Below, piece after piece: positions 33,207 to 40,555 of a DNA stretch of 53,520 nucleotides. Under the pieces are notes generated by a model. That model saw nothing but the letters and a program-made list of their open reading frames with translations, made no database searches and had not been told where the DNA came from. Position 1 is the first letter of the stretch, and every line of letters starts with the position of its first letter. The DNA is from a virus, in IMG/VR virus record IMGVR_UViG_3300046011_008859, positions 1 through 53,520 of that record. One strand, given 5' to 3'. Made by a program: the position numbers and the translations under genes.

Positions 33207-33528
33207 GGTTCGTTGTTTCTCGCAGGGACTGGACGAGTTTCGCCGACGCGCTGATCTTAACGACCCGGTCGCCTTCCTGGTGCGTGATCTCCGCGTTCTG
33301 GCTCTGGATGATGCCGTTGATCTCGGCCGTCTCCCGCACCACGCCACGGAGCTGCTTCATCGCAGCCATCGCAACCTTGGGGTCGGAGTCCCTGCTGAAC
33401 TCGACCAGCCGCTCGACTTCCTCCCGTACCTCCCAGTTGCTCGACCGCAGCGCAAGGGCAACGCCGTCAAGCCCGAAGTAGGCGCGGATCGTGTCCTCGC
33501 CGGGAACCGCTCGGTCTACCTGCTTCAA
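33082..33528 (-). CDS. Hypothetical protein upstream of terminase, possible small terminase (148 aa)
   Basis: Helical, acidic-basic protein with residues about 30-65 (SNWEVREEVERLVEFSRDSD, then KVAMAAMKQLRGVVRETAEI) like a helix-turn-helix or oligomerising helices. It starts at TTG with GGAGG 6 nt upstream, TTGA overlapping the preceding stop. Its C-terminus (PARDSAQAAHPAPESGVRAD) is Pro/Ala-rich and overlaps the next gene. Candidate small terminase subunit by position only. Confidence 0.5.
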   Translation of the reverse strand: MKQVDRAVPGEDTIRAYFGLDGVALALRSSNWEVREEVERLVEFSRDSDPKVAMAAMKQLRGVVRETAEINGIIQSQNAEITHQEGDRVVKISASAKLVQSLRETTNHVKVPDSLPFAAQFLPARDSAQAAHPAPESGVRADQEPSAP

Positions 33529-34769
33529 TCAAGGCCTCCGGCAAGCGCAGACGGATCCCACTCCATCCGCATCTTCTCCAGTGCCTTCCGGCCACGGCGG
33601 GTCTGGACCGTCTTCTCGAGATCACGCCAGCGGGACAGGGTTGCCTTCATTTGGCGGCCGGACGAGATGCGCGCACGCTCGGCCTTCCGCTTCTGGATGG
33701 GACCCAGCTTCTGGGTCTTGATCGCTTCCTTGCCGGCCGGGAGGTTCGATCCGTAGTCCTCGAGGAACCGCTGGTAGTGGGGGTACATCTTCGCGATGGC
33801 CAGGCGGTCGTACGCATCTTCCGGGAGGTCCGCGTACTTGGCGCGTGCCTTCCCCACCAGCTTCTCGAACCGCTTCCGCTCCGGACGGGTCATGCCCTCC
33901 CGGAGCGAGAAGAACATCTGCTTCTCCTCGGCGACGAGTCGGCGGTCGGACACCATCTGCTTGCGCGGGGCCACGTCCCTCGGGATCGCCATGCTCACGT
34001 CCGAACGCTCGCCGGACTTGGGCGCGTAGAAACCTGAATCAGCGTACGAACGCCAGGCGGTCAGCGCGCCCTTGCCGGATTCCTTGATCTTCATGCGGGG
34101 CATGGATCCCCGGAACACAACATCTCCGGCTTCTTCTGCCTTCTTGACCCGACCGACGTCCTTCTCGAGCTCCTTGAGCACGTCCTTCTTGCGGATGTCG
34201 GCAGGCGAGCGACCGCTCCTCATGCGCGAGCGAAGGGCGGCCATGACGTACTTCTTGCCTTCGGGCATCGCGAAGAACTCGGAGATCGGTCGCTGCAGCT
34301 CCGGCATGATCGAGGACTCGAAGAACTCGCCGCGTGCCGTGAGTCGCTGCTTCGTCCTTGCGGACTTCAACTGGGCCTTGCTCTCCGGATCGGTTGCGCC
34401 TTCCTTGAAGTAGCGCTCGTCCAGAGGCTTGGTTCCCGTGGACACCATCGTGCCCTGGGAAACGCCCTCGATGCGGTCCTGCGCGTAGGTCACGAGGGTC
34501 GGCATGAGCTTCGCCGCCTGCGGGCGGACCTTGCCCTGCTTGACGGCGGCATCAACCGCAGACTGGATGTTCTTTGCCTTCGACTTCTTGCCCAGAATCC
34601 CCATCACCGCAGCAAGCTCTTGGCCGGTGGGGACCAGGTCCGCCAGCTTCATGCGGGGCTGCATCTCTTCCGCAACCGCTGACATCGAAGGCTGGCTCCT
34701 CGACAGGGCAGGCAATGCCTGGCGTCCCTGCACGAGCGTCAGCTTCCTGATTGGGTTCTTTCTTGCCAT
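33525..34769 (-). CDS. Basic virion-operon protein (414 aa)
   Basis: A Lys/Arg-rich helical protein (KSGERSDVSMAIPRDVAPRK, RPERKRFEKLVGKARAKYAD). No domain recognised. The first about 70 residues overlap the C-terminal end of the gene at 34552-35235 in another frame; the start could be at the internal ATG 34604 instead. A strongly basic internal or DNA-associated virion protein is plausible. Codons LVG at 33852-33861 come from a Chi-like motif. Confidence 0.5.
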   Translation of the reverse strand: MARKNPIRKLTLVQGRQALPALSRSQPSMSAVAEEMQPRMKLADLVPTGQELAAVMGILGKKSKAKNIQSAVDAAVKQGKVRPQAAKLMPTLVTYAQDRIEGVSQGTMVSTGTKPLDERYFKEGATDPESKAQLKSARTKQRLTARGEFFESSIMPELQRPISEFFAMPEGKKYVMAALRSRMRSGRSPADIRKKDVLKELEKDVGRVKKAEEAGDVVFRGSMPRMKIKESGKGALTAWRSYADSGFYAPKSGERSDVSMAIPRDVAPRKQMVSDRRLVAEEKQMFFSLREGMTRPERKRFEKLVGKARAKYADLPEDAYDRLAIAKMYPHYQRFLEDYGSNLPAGKEAIKTQKLGPIQKRKAERARISSGRQMKATLSRWRDLEKTVQTRRGRKALEKMRMEWDPSALAGGLD

Positions 34770-35235
34770 TGGTCTGCTCGGCTGCCGGGATCATTGTAAG
34801 CACGAAACGCGTGAGTTCAGCGGCGGCCGACCGGATTGCTGCACGCTCGGTAGGAGGAGAGTGAAGCCCCACCATCCGGCGGGAGTCGAGGATCGAACGG
34901 ACGACCAGCTTCCAGTTGCGCTGGATCTCGTCAGGCTCCACGCGATTGCGGAAGTGTCGGCGGTTCTTCTTGTCCTTCTGGTAGGAGTTGGGCCCGTGGA
35001 AGTCCTTGTTCCCGGGCATGGACAGGTGCTTCATGCACACCTGGAAGACAGAGGGGTCCACGAATGCCGTGCGGCCCAGCACGATGGTGGGGCAGCAGAT
35101 GGAGCGGCACAGCGCCCGGAACGCACGGGTGGTGTCGATCCCGAAGGGGGTCAGTTCGCGGATGTAGTACGCCTCGCTCATGAGACGGACCCCGCGACCG
35201 AACGAGATGACTTGCTGATCCTTGTCAGTTACCAA
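34552..35235 (-). CDS. Hypothetical protein, possible DNA-binding packaging protein (227 aa)
   Basis: The first 150 residues look like a genuine domain (VISFGRGVRLMSEAYYIREL, then FGIDTTRAFRALCRSICCPT), possibly a helix-turn-helix. The last 75 residues (to 34552) are Gly/Pro/Arg-rich and lie in the reading frame opposed to the start of the 414-residue gene. I chose TTG 35235 because the sequence reads well from there; ATG 35181 is the alternative. Neither has a convincing ribosome site. It is unknown whether the long overlap is translated. Confidence 0.45.
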   Translation of the reverse strand: MVTDKDQQVISFGRGVRLMSEAYYIRELTPFGIDTTRAFRALCRSICCPTIVLGRTAFVDPSVFQVCMKHLSMPGNKDFHGPNSYQKDKKNRRHFRNRVEPDEIQRNWKLVVRSILDSRRMVGLHSPPTERAAIRSAAAELTRFVLTMIPAAEQTNGKKEPNQEADARAGTPGIACPVEEPAFDVSGCGRDAAPHEAGGPGPHRPRACCGDGDSGQEVEGKEHPVCG

Positions 35236-36680
35236 TACTTGCCGGGGAAGTAGTACATGCTTCGCGGATCGCTGAAGCTTTCGGGCATCTGGGACCGGAG
35301 CCACTCCATGAATCCTCCCTGCAACGAGGGGTTCTGCTGGAATCGGCGAGAGAGATCCTGCTGCGTCCGGCCCAGGGATTCGTTGAGGGAGTTCGGGAGA
35401 TTGAAGAGCTGGGAACCAGCGGCATCAAGCGCACGCGACAGGTCGGAGTTGTTCAGGTAGTCGATTCCGCGACCTGCGGCTCCGATTGCAGAACCAACTC
35501 CTTCATCCATCCGGCGGAAGGTGTCCATCGCTCCCGGTCGGGATGCCTGTTCCTGGAAGGATCGGCCAAGCGATTCGTTCAGGGCGGAAGGAAGATTGGC
35601 AACCGATCGACCTGCGGCTCCAAGAGCATTAGCAAGATCCGAGTTCGCTGCGGCACTCGCAGCGCTGGAGGCTGCGTCGTAGATCGCTCCGGGGGCAGCT
35701 TCGATTGCCCGACCGCCCTTGATGAGCGCGCTGTCGATTGCTCGACCGGCGCGGTTTGCGAGGTAGTCAGCACCTTCCCCAAGTGCACGTGTGAATCCGA
35801 TGGGATCACGTTGCCCATCCGGGAAGATGTAGTTGGAGAATCCGGTTCGGAATGACCAGTTCGGATCCTGGAAGATCTCGGACATCTTCCTGAATCCTTC
35901 TTGCTGCGTCTCGTATGCACGCTTTGCCCGGTTCTGGGCAGAGGTGGCTGCGGTATCCAAGTCAGAGATTTCTCGTCGGCGTTGCTCGTCGGCTTGGCGG
36001 TATCCGGCCTGCGTGTCTCGAATGCCCTGCTGCGCTGCCTCGCCTTCGGTGCGGATTCGAGCCTTTTCTGCCTCGGTTCTCTGGGCATTGCCGAGCTGGA
36101 AACCCCCCACCAGCGAACCGAAGTCCTGAACGCTCATGGTGGGAGCTGCTGCGTTCAGCTCTTCCAGGGTCATGTTCATACCCCGCTGGCGAAGTTCTTC
36201 CGCACGCTTCTGTTCGGTTGTGCGATTTGCCTGCGTGCGGGCCTCGATGTCCCGGAAGTCCTGCTCGTTCTTTAAGCGCATCCTCTCCGAAGGCGTCATC
36301 TCACGAGAAGGAGTTTGAGTCTTTGAGGAGGCCTCTGCAATCGGAGTCCCAACAGGAGCTGATTCATGCAGACGCTCCACCGCATACATTGGTCCTACGG
36401 TGTTCTTCTCTGGAATTACTCTGGTAGCAGGGACGGAAACCTTGCGACGACGTTGTTCATCGAGTCGGCGCATGGCCGGGGTGACGGAGACTTGGGTTCC
36501 GTCCGGCAGGGTTTCGACTCGGGTGCCAGCGGGAGCGGAGGAGCGGACGCGACGCCGGCGGTTGCGCGGATCGACGCCGCCACGGTTCATGTCGCGGGAG
36601 TGTCGCGGCTTGGAGTACGGAGTGAGAGAACCGCCGTAATTCTGGCTGGGGGCGTTGACGTTTTGAGATCGGTTCGCCAT
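35229..36680 (-). CDS. First gene of the virion operon, internal-repeat helical protein (483 aa)
   Basis: The N-terminal 55 residues are Arg-rich (RNRRRRVRSSAPAG); the middle is charged helix (EEQRAEELRQRGMNMTLEEL-like); the C-terminal part is helical and Ala/Asn/Ser-rich with a 28-residue duplication (about 346-373, NSDLANALGAAGRSVANLP, and about 411-438, NSDLSRALDAAGSQLFNLP). No enzyme motif. The gene starts 29 nt from the divergent helicase gene. Either an early packaging factor or an internal protein; not assigned. Confidence 0.55.
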   Translation of the reverse strand: MANRSQNVNAPSQNYGGSLTPYSKPRHSRDMNRGGVDPRNRRRRVRSSAPAGTRVETLPDGTQVSVTPAMRRLDEQRRRKVSVPATRVIPEKNTVGPMYAVERLHESAPVGTPIAEASSKTQTPSREMTPSERMRLKNEQDFRDIEARTQANRTTEQKRAEELRQRGMNMTLEELNAAAPTMSVQDFGSLVGGFQLGNAQRTEAEKARIRTEGEAAQQGIRDTQAGYRQADEQRRREISDLDTAATSAQNRAKRAYETQQEGFRKMSEIFQDPNWSFRTGFSNYIFPDGQRDPIGFTRALGEGADYLANRAGRAIDSALIKGGRAIEAAPGAIYDAASSAASAAANSDLANALGAAGRSVANLPSALNESLGRSFQEQASRPGAMDTFRRMDEGVGSAIGAAGRGIDYLNNSDLSRALDAAGSQLFNLPNSLNESLGRTQQDLSRRFQQNPSLQGGFMEWLRSQMPESFSDPRSMYYFPGKYW

Positions 36681-36709
36681 AATGGTTCGCTCAGAGAGAG
36701 GAGACAGAC

Positions 36710-38128
36710 ATGAGAGATTGGTGGCTTCAGAATCCGCTTGACAGCGTAGAGCCTGTCAAGGTTGCGCGCGTTGCGCTGCAGAGGCAATTTACCACGTCCG
36801 AAGGGGTGAGAGGGCTGTGGCGTTGGCGGAATGACTGGTGGGTGCTCGAGGACAACGTGTGGCGGGTGGTCGATGAGGAGCGCGTAAGGGACCTCATGTG
36901 GCTGTTCCTCGAGGACAGTGTGTGGCAGAGGGCCACGCAGAACGGGCTTGTGCTGGAGAGGGTGAAGCCGGACAAGCCGAAGGTGGACGGAGTGGTGAGG
37001 GCGCTGGAGGCGTTGGTGAGGATCAGCGCGGAGAGCGTTCCGCTGTGGCTGGACCGGAGGCCAGGCGACTTTCCGGCGGGAGAGACGGTCGCGTTCATGG
37101 ACCGGCTGGTGAATGTGAGGACGCTGGAGACGGTGGAGAGAACGCCGAGGTGGTTTGATACGGCGATCCTGCCCGTGAACTGGGAGCCGGACGCGAAGTG
37201 CCCGAGGTGGGAGCAGGCAGTGAGAGAGTGGGGTGAGGGCGATCCGATCTGGGCCGAGTTGTTGGCTCGGTGGATGGGATATTGCCTGATGGGGACGCGG
37301 AAGTATGCGCGGTGGATGCTGATGTACGGCAAGATCCGGGGAGGGAAGGGCACGATCAGCGGGGTGTTGAGGAAGTTGGTGGGTAGGGATGCGTTCATGG
37401 GAGCGAGCCTGGAGGATCTGTCGGGCGGGTTCGGGATGGACGGGCTGGAGCGGACGAAGGTGCTGAGCATCAACGAGGTGAGCGAGCTGGAGGGGAAGAA
37501 TGGGGAGAGGGTGTGTCGGGTGGTGAAGAACATCGTGGGCAGGGACCCGATGACGGTGGACGCGAAGTACATGCGGCAGCAGAGGAACGTGGTCGTGAAT
37601 GCGGCCGTGATGATGCAGAGCAACGAGATCCCGGTTCTGCCGAACAAGGGCAGGGGGTTGAGCGGCAAGATGCTGGTTCTGCCGTTCGACGTGAGCTTCG
37701 AGGGCAGGGAGGACCTGGATCTGGAGGGTGATTTGGAGCGGGAGCTGCCGGGAATCGCGGCATGGGCGATCAGGGGTGCGCATCGGCTGGAGGGAAGCGC
37801 GGCGGGAGACAGGTGGCCTGTGCCGAAGGCGAGCGATCGGGCGGTGAAGATGTATCACCTGCAGAACAACCCGTTCGATGCGTTCCTAGAGGCACGGTTT
37901 GTGAAGGTTCCGGGTGGGTTCGTGAGCAACACGATCCTGAGGGCGCAATGGGACGCGTGGGTGAAGGCGAACCGGATCCGGATGCACGTGAGCATGAACC
38001 TGCTGCCGATGAAGGTGGTGCAGGGAAGCAGCTGGGACGTGAGGCAGACCCGGTTGAGCGAGGCCCATGGGCACGAGAGGGGGATCGAGGGGTTGGGATT
38101 GAGGAAGGAGTATGATGACGAGCACTAG
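36710..38128 (+). CDS. Superfamily 3 helicase, D5/P4-primase-like C-terminal type (472 aa)
   Basis: Walker A is GKIRGGKGT (residues 207-215) and Walker B VLSINEVS (251-258), with the preceding conserved region WMGYCLMGTRKYARW (188-202) typical of the D5-like helicase domain. The protein is a replicative helicase, possibly lacking primase domain (no zinc ribbon or TOPRIM seen). GAGGAG lies 6 nt before the ATG. The coding strand is extraordinarily G-rich, unlike its + strand neighbours, which are C-rich; this suggests a different replication strand history or mobility. High confidence for the helicase, less for exact family. Confidence 0.85.
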   Translation: MRDWWLQNPLDSVEPVKVARVALQRQFTTSEGVRGLWRWRNDWWVLEDNVWRVVDEERVRDLMWLFLEDSVWQRATQNGLVLERVKPDKPKVDGVVRALEALVRISAESVPLWLDRRPGDFPAGETVAFMDRLVNVRTLETVERTPRWFDTAILPVNWEPDAKCPRWEQAVREWGEGDPIWAELLARWMGYCLMGTRKYARWMLMYGKIRGGKGTISGVLRKLVGRDAFMGASLEDLSGGFGMDGLERTKVLSINEVSELEGKNGERVCRVVKNIVGRDPMTVDAKYMRQQRNVVVNAAVMMQSNEIPVLPNKGRGLSGKMLVLPFDVSFEGREDLDLEGDLERELPGIAAWAIRGAHRLEGSAAGDRWPVPKASDRAVKMYHLQNNPFDAFLEARFVKVPGGFVSNTILRAQWDAWVKANRIRMHVSMNLLPMKVVQGSSWDVRQTRLSEAHGHERGIEGLGLRKEYDDEH

Positions 38129-38136
38129 GAGGTCAC

Positions 38137-38388
38137 ATGAAGCCAGGATCCATGGACGGGGCGGTGGAGGAGCAGGTGTTGGCTGTGCAGATGGGCGACA
38201 TCAGCCAGCGTGCTACGGCTGCCTTGCGGTTCCTGGACTGGCTGGAGGGCGTGACTGGCCCTCGGTGGGTGGGCACTGAGCGTGGTGCGGTGAAGCAGGA
38301 TGGTCGGAAGGCCACGGACCAGGAGTTGGAGGTGCGGAAGGCCGCGTTGGACTACCTGAAGCTGCACCTGCACGGCGAAATGGACTGA
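38137..38388 (+). CDS. Hypothetical helicase-linked protein (83 aa)
   Basis: A small helical protein (AVEEQVLAVQMGDISQRATA, then KATDQELEVRKAALDYLKLH). AGGAGGTCAC before the ATG is a perfect ribosome site. It follows the helicase by 8 nt and precedes a strong terminator, so the two form an operon of their own. It shares the G-rich coding strand of the helicase. Possible helicase loader or partner; not recognised. Confidence 0.65.
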   Translation: MKPGSMDGAVEEQVLAVQMGDISQRATAALRFLDWLEGVTGPRWVGTERGAVKQDGRKATDQELEVRKAALDYLKLHLHGEMD

Positions 38389-38401
38389 TACTCCCCTCTC
38401 G

Positions 38402-38437
38402 CCCCCCATCGCCTTCGGGTAGGTGGGGGGTTCTTTT
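38402..38437 (+). terminator. Strong rho-independent terminator
   Basis: Stem CCCCCCATC/GGTGGGGGG with a small loop, followed by TTCTTTTT. It closes the helicase operon. Confidence 0.92.
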
Positions 38438-38775
38438 TGGCCGTTGTTCGGGTACCAGGGGTACCAAGAGATCGATCGGCTCCTTTCTTTTATATATATC
38501 TCTCTTATGTAGGAAAGGAGGGTTGGTATTGCTGGTACAGGTTAGGTATTTGTAGGGGAATTTTGAGAGATATAGGGCCTTTCCCCTCTACGGCGCGCAC
38601 AGCCGGGGGGCCTGCACCCCCCCCTCCGGCCGGCAGGCACGCTCGAGCGGCAGCGGGCACACACGAAGGCAGCAGCCGGAGCGCGACGGCGGTGCCCAAG
38701 TGGCTTCTTTATGAAGCCACTTGGACACGCGTGTGTCGGGTGACTTCGAACCTCTTGTCCCGAAAGGACAACGCC
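38438..38775 (+). promoter_or_regulatory. Gene-free AT/GC-mixed region with inverted repeats; candidate origin or early promoter
   Basis: No gene is supported. It holds GGGTACCA repeated in tandem (38450-38466); a CTCCTTTC/GAAAGGAG inverted repeat (38480-38487, 38513-38520) around the AT run TTTTATATATATC; TATATCTCTC (38495-38504) facing GAGAGATATA (38565-38574); a G6/C6 hairpin (38605-38623); and a perfect 12-bp hairpin (38696-38724). Strand composition flips here. It could be the replication origin, an early promoter region, or both. Confidence 0.5.
38696..38724 (+). promoter_or_regulatory. Perfect 12-bp hairpin ahead of 38776
   Basis: CCAAGTGGCTTC pairs with GAAGCCACTTGG across loop TTTAT. 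It is followed 51 nt later by the ATG at 38776, so it is in the leader of that gene. It may be a transcript stabiliser or regulator; it has no T-run. Confidence 0.7.
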
Positions 38776-39150
38776 ATGAAGACCGTGACCATGACCGAGC
38801 AGCAGATCGCCGCGTTCGCACAGCAGGCCGCACAGCAGGCCGTGGCGGAGTACATCGCCCGGAACACGCTGAAGCCGTCCGACTTCAAGGTCGTCGCCGT
38901 CACCAACATCCCCTCGAAGTCCGGCGGCAAGCCGTGGGGCACGCTCGAGATCATCGACCAGCGCACGGGCGAGCGCGTCGAGTGCTTCCTCGACCGCGTG
39001 CACGACGCCGGCAAGCGCAAGGACGGCGCGGATCAGCAGATCTTCTACGCCACCGTCCGGAAGCCGAAGGCGGACGCCGCCCCGGCCGCCCCGGCGAAGG
39101 CCAAGAGCAAGACCAGCGCCGTCTCCGCCGCCGTCGCTGCGTCCGCCTGA
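38776..39150 (+). CDS. Hypothetical early protein (124 aa)
   Basis: N-terminal helix (MTEQQIAAFAQQAAQQAVAEYI), then a beta-rich middle (FKVVAVTNIPSKSGGKPWGT, LEIIDQRTGERVECFLDRV) that could be an OB-like fold, and an Ala/Lys-rich tail (AAPAKAKSKTSAVSAAVAA) like the disordered tails of DNA-binding proteins. AAAGGA precedes the ATG, and hairpins flank the gene. Perhaps an ssDNA- or nucleoid-binding protein; no family identified. Confidence 0.65.
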   Translation: MKTVTMTEQQIAAFAQQAAQQAVAEYIARNTLKPSDFKVVAVTNIPSKSGGKPWGTLEIIDQRTGERVECFLDRVHDAGKRKDGADQQIFYATVRKPKADAAPAAPAKAKSKTSAVSAAVAASA

Positions 39151-39166
39151 CGCAGCATCAGCCGCC

Positions 39167-39197
39167 CTCCCCCTGCCTCCTTGCGGGGCAGGGGGAG
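39167..39197 (+). terminator. Hairpin after 39150
   Basis: CTCCCCCTGCC (39167-39177) and GGCAGGGGGAG (39187-39197) form a perfect 11-bp stem with a 9-nt loop. A long U-run is missing. Confidence 0.7.
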
Positions 39198-39274
39198 TGG
39201 CTTTCGTGGTTCCCGGCGCGTAGCCGGGCCGACCGCTCCCAACCCGTCCTACCCCGGCCAGAAGGAGGCCAACC

Positions 39275-39658
39275 ATGTCCAACCCCACCCGCCAGCAGTC
39301 CGTCAGCGCAGCCGTTGCCGCAGCCCGCATCCGTGTCGAGGACGCGCTCCTCGCCCTGTCCCAGGAACTGAGCAAGACACTCGTCGGTCTCGATGACGAG
39401 ACCCAGGACGACATCGTCCAAGACCGGCGTGCGCAGGGCCGAAAGATCTACGAGGCGCTCAACCGCCTAACCGAAGACCTGATCGAGCCGTGCTCGACCT
39501 GCGGACACGGCGAGCACTCGACCTGCCCGTGCCGACTGTACGACGAGCCCGACCCGGACGGCGACCGGGACCATCCCGGCATCCCCACCTGCCCGTCCTG
39601 CAAGCACGACCTCGAGCTCGACGCGGAACTCCGCTGCTCCCGTTGCGGTGCAGCCTGA
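39275..39658 (+). CDS. Double zinc-ribbon protein (127 aa)
   Basis: The N-terminal 70 residues are helical (RVEDALLALSQELSKTLVGL); the C-terminal half has CSTCGHGEHSTCPC (about 73-86) and CPSCKHDLELDAELRCSRC (about 106-124), i.e. two Cys4-type zinc ribbons. Such proteins often bind DNA or other proteins in replication. AGGAGG lies 7 nt before the ATG. Hairpins separate it from both neighbours. Confidence 0.7.
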   Translation: MSNPTRQQSVSAAVAAARIRVEDALLALSQELSKTLVGLDDETQDDIVQDRRAQGRKIYEALNRLTEDLIEPCSTCGHGEHSTCPCRLYDEPDPDGDRDHPGIPTCPSCKHDLELDAELRCSRCGAA

Positions 39659-39665
39659 CCTTGTC

Positions 39666-39699
39666 GGGGTGGTTCCCGCTGTCGCGGGGGAACCACCCC
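39666..39699 (+). terminator. Rho-independent terminator after the zinc-ribbon gene
   Basis: Perfect 12-bp stem GGGGTGGTTCCC/GGGAACCACCCC followed by a pyrimidine tract TCTCTTTCTTC. It begins 8 nt after the stop. Confidence 0.85.
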
Positions 39700-39763
39700 T
39701 CTCTTTCTTCTTTCCTCTTTCGCAGACAGGAATCACATGCCCGCCTGACCACTCCCACTCTCT

Positions 39764-39803
39764 CCCCACGCGGGGGGATGCGCTTCGCGCCCCCCGCGTG
39801 GGG
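39764..39803 (+). terminator. 14-bp hairpin upstream of the ssDNA-binding-like gene
   Basis: CCCCACGCGGGGGG (39764-39777) pairs perfectly with CCCCCCGCGTGGGG (39790-39803), followed after 13 nt by TTTCTTTTCTTCTTTC. Ahead of it is a four-codon mini-frame ATG CCC GCC TGA at 39737 with AGGA upstream; I regard that as doubtful. The hairpin may act as terminator, attenuator or stabiliser of the downstream mRNA. Confidence 0.75.
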
Positions 39804-39855
39804 TTGCACTGCGTTTCTTTTCTTCTTTCTCATTTCTCTATCACAGGACACTGCC

Positions 39856-40464
39856 ATGGAAATCAAGTTCGAATCACTCAACGCCATCGACTTCTCGCGC
39901 TTCGCCCGTCCCACACCGTCCGACTACCCGACCGGCCGCTACTCCGGCACCATCTCGGCCGTCGAGCCGCAGACCAAGGACAGCAAGGGCAACTTCACGC
40001 TCCGCCTGCGCGTCCAGACCACCGTCGACCAGGAGCCCGGCAAGCCCACGCTCCGCGTCAACGACCTCGTCTCGTTCGTCGGACCCAACGGCTTCATGTG
40101 GGCTGGCGCCAACGTGTTCTGCGACCTCATGGCCATCGCAGGCCACGACCGCGACTCGATCTACGCCTCGTGCAAGGCGCTCGCCAACGCCCTCGAGTCC
40201 GCAGACACAGCCGCAGTCCGCTCCACCTTCACCGAGATCGCCTTCAACGCCTCGGTCCTGCCCGGCACCCGCGTCGCCCCGTTCATCACGTGGACGGACG
40301 ACGGACAGTACGCCAACGTGAAGGGCTCCAAGGTCGCGCCGTCCTACGTCTCCGCCACCAACGAGTCGGACCCCGCCGACTCCTTCACCGGCGATGACGT
40401 CGACAGCCCGACCGAGCAGCCCAACCGCCGGGCCAAGCGCACCCTCGTCAAGGGTCGCCGCTGA
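39856..40464 (+). CDS. Putative ssDNA-binding protein (202 aa)
   Basis: Opens MEIKFESLNAIDFSRFA and continues PTGRYSGTISAVEPQTKDSK, a strand pattern like the beta-barrel of phage ssDNA-binding proteins; a helical insertion follows, and the C-terminal 30 residues are acidic then basic (TGDDVDSPTEQPNRRAKRTL), as in many SSBs. It resembles the protein at 7328 in leader structure. AGGA precedes the ATG. It lies in the replication region before the polymerase. I rate the class as likely but not proven. Confidence 0.55.
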   Translation: MEIKFESLNAIDFSRFARPTPSDYPTGRYSGTISAVEPQTKDSKGNFTLRLRVQTTVDQEPGKPTLRVNDLVSFVGPNGFMWAGANVFCDLMAIAGHDRDSIYASCKALANALESADTAAVRSTFTEIAFNASVLPGTRVAPFITWTDDGQYANVKGSKVAPSYVSATNESDPADSFTGDDVDSPTEQPNRRAKRTLVKGRR

Positions 40465-40477
40465 TCCATCCACTCGT

Positions 40478-40525
40478 CTCCCCCACCGACCTCTGTCCAT
40501 CCTTCGGACATGTCGGTGAGGGGAG
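40478..40525 (+). terminator. Hairpin between 40464 and 40556
   Basis: CTCCCCCACCGAC (40478-40490) pairs with GTCGGTGAGGGGAG (40512-40525) with one bulged base. It fills most of the gap between two genes. The gap otherwise holds only the AAAGGA ribosome site of the next gene. Confidence 0.65.
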
Positions 40526-40555
40526 CCGGGATCACCACATGCAGAAAGGAACCGC

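Noticed and set aside
39737-39748. Four-codon mini reading frame ATG CCC GCC TGA with AGGA upstream
   Set aside because: Too short to judge; could be a leader peptide but equally random. Not listed as a gene.
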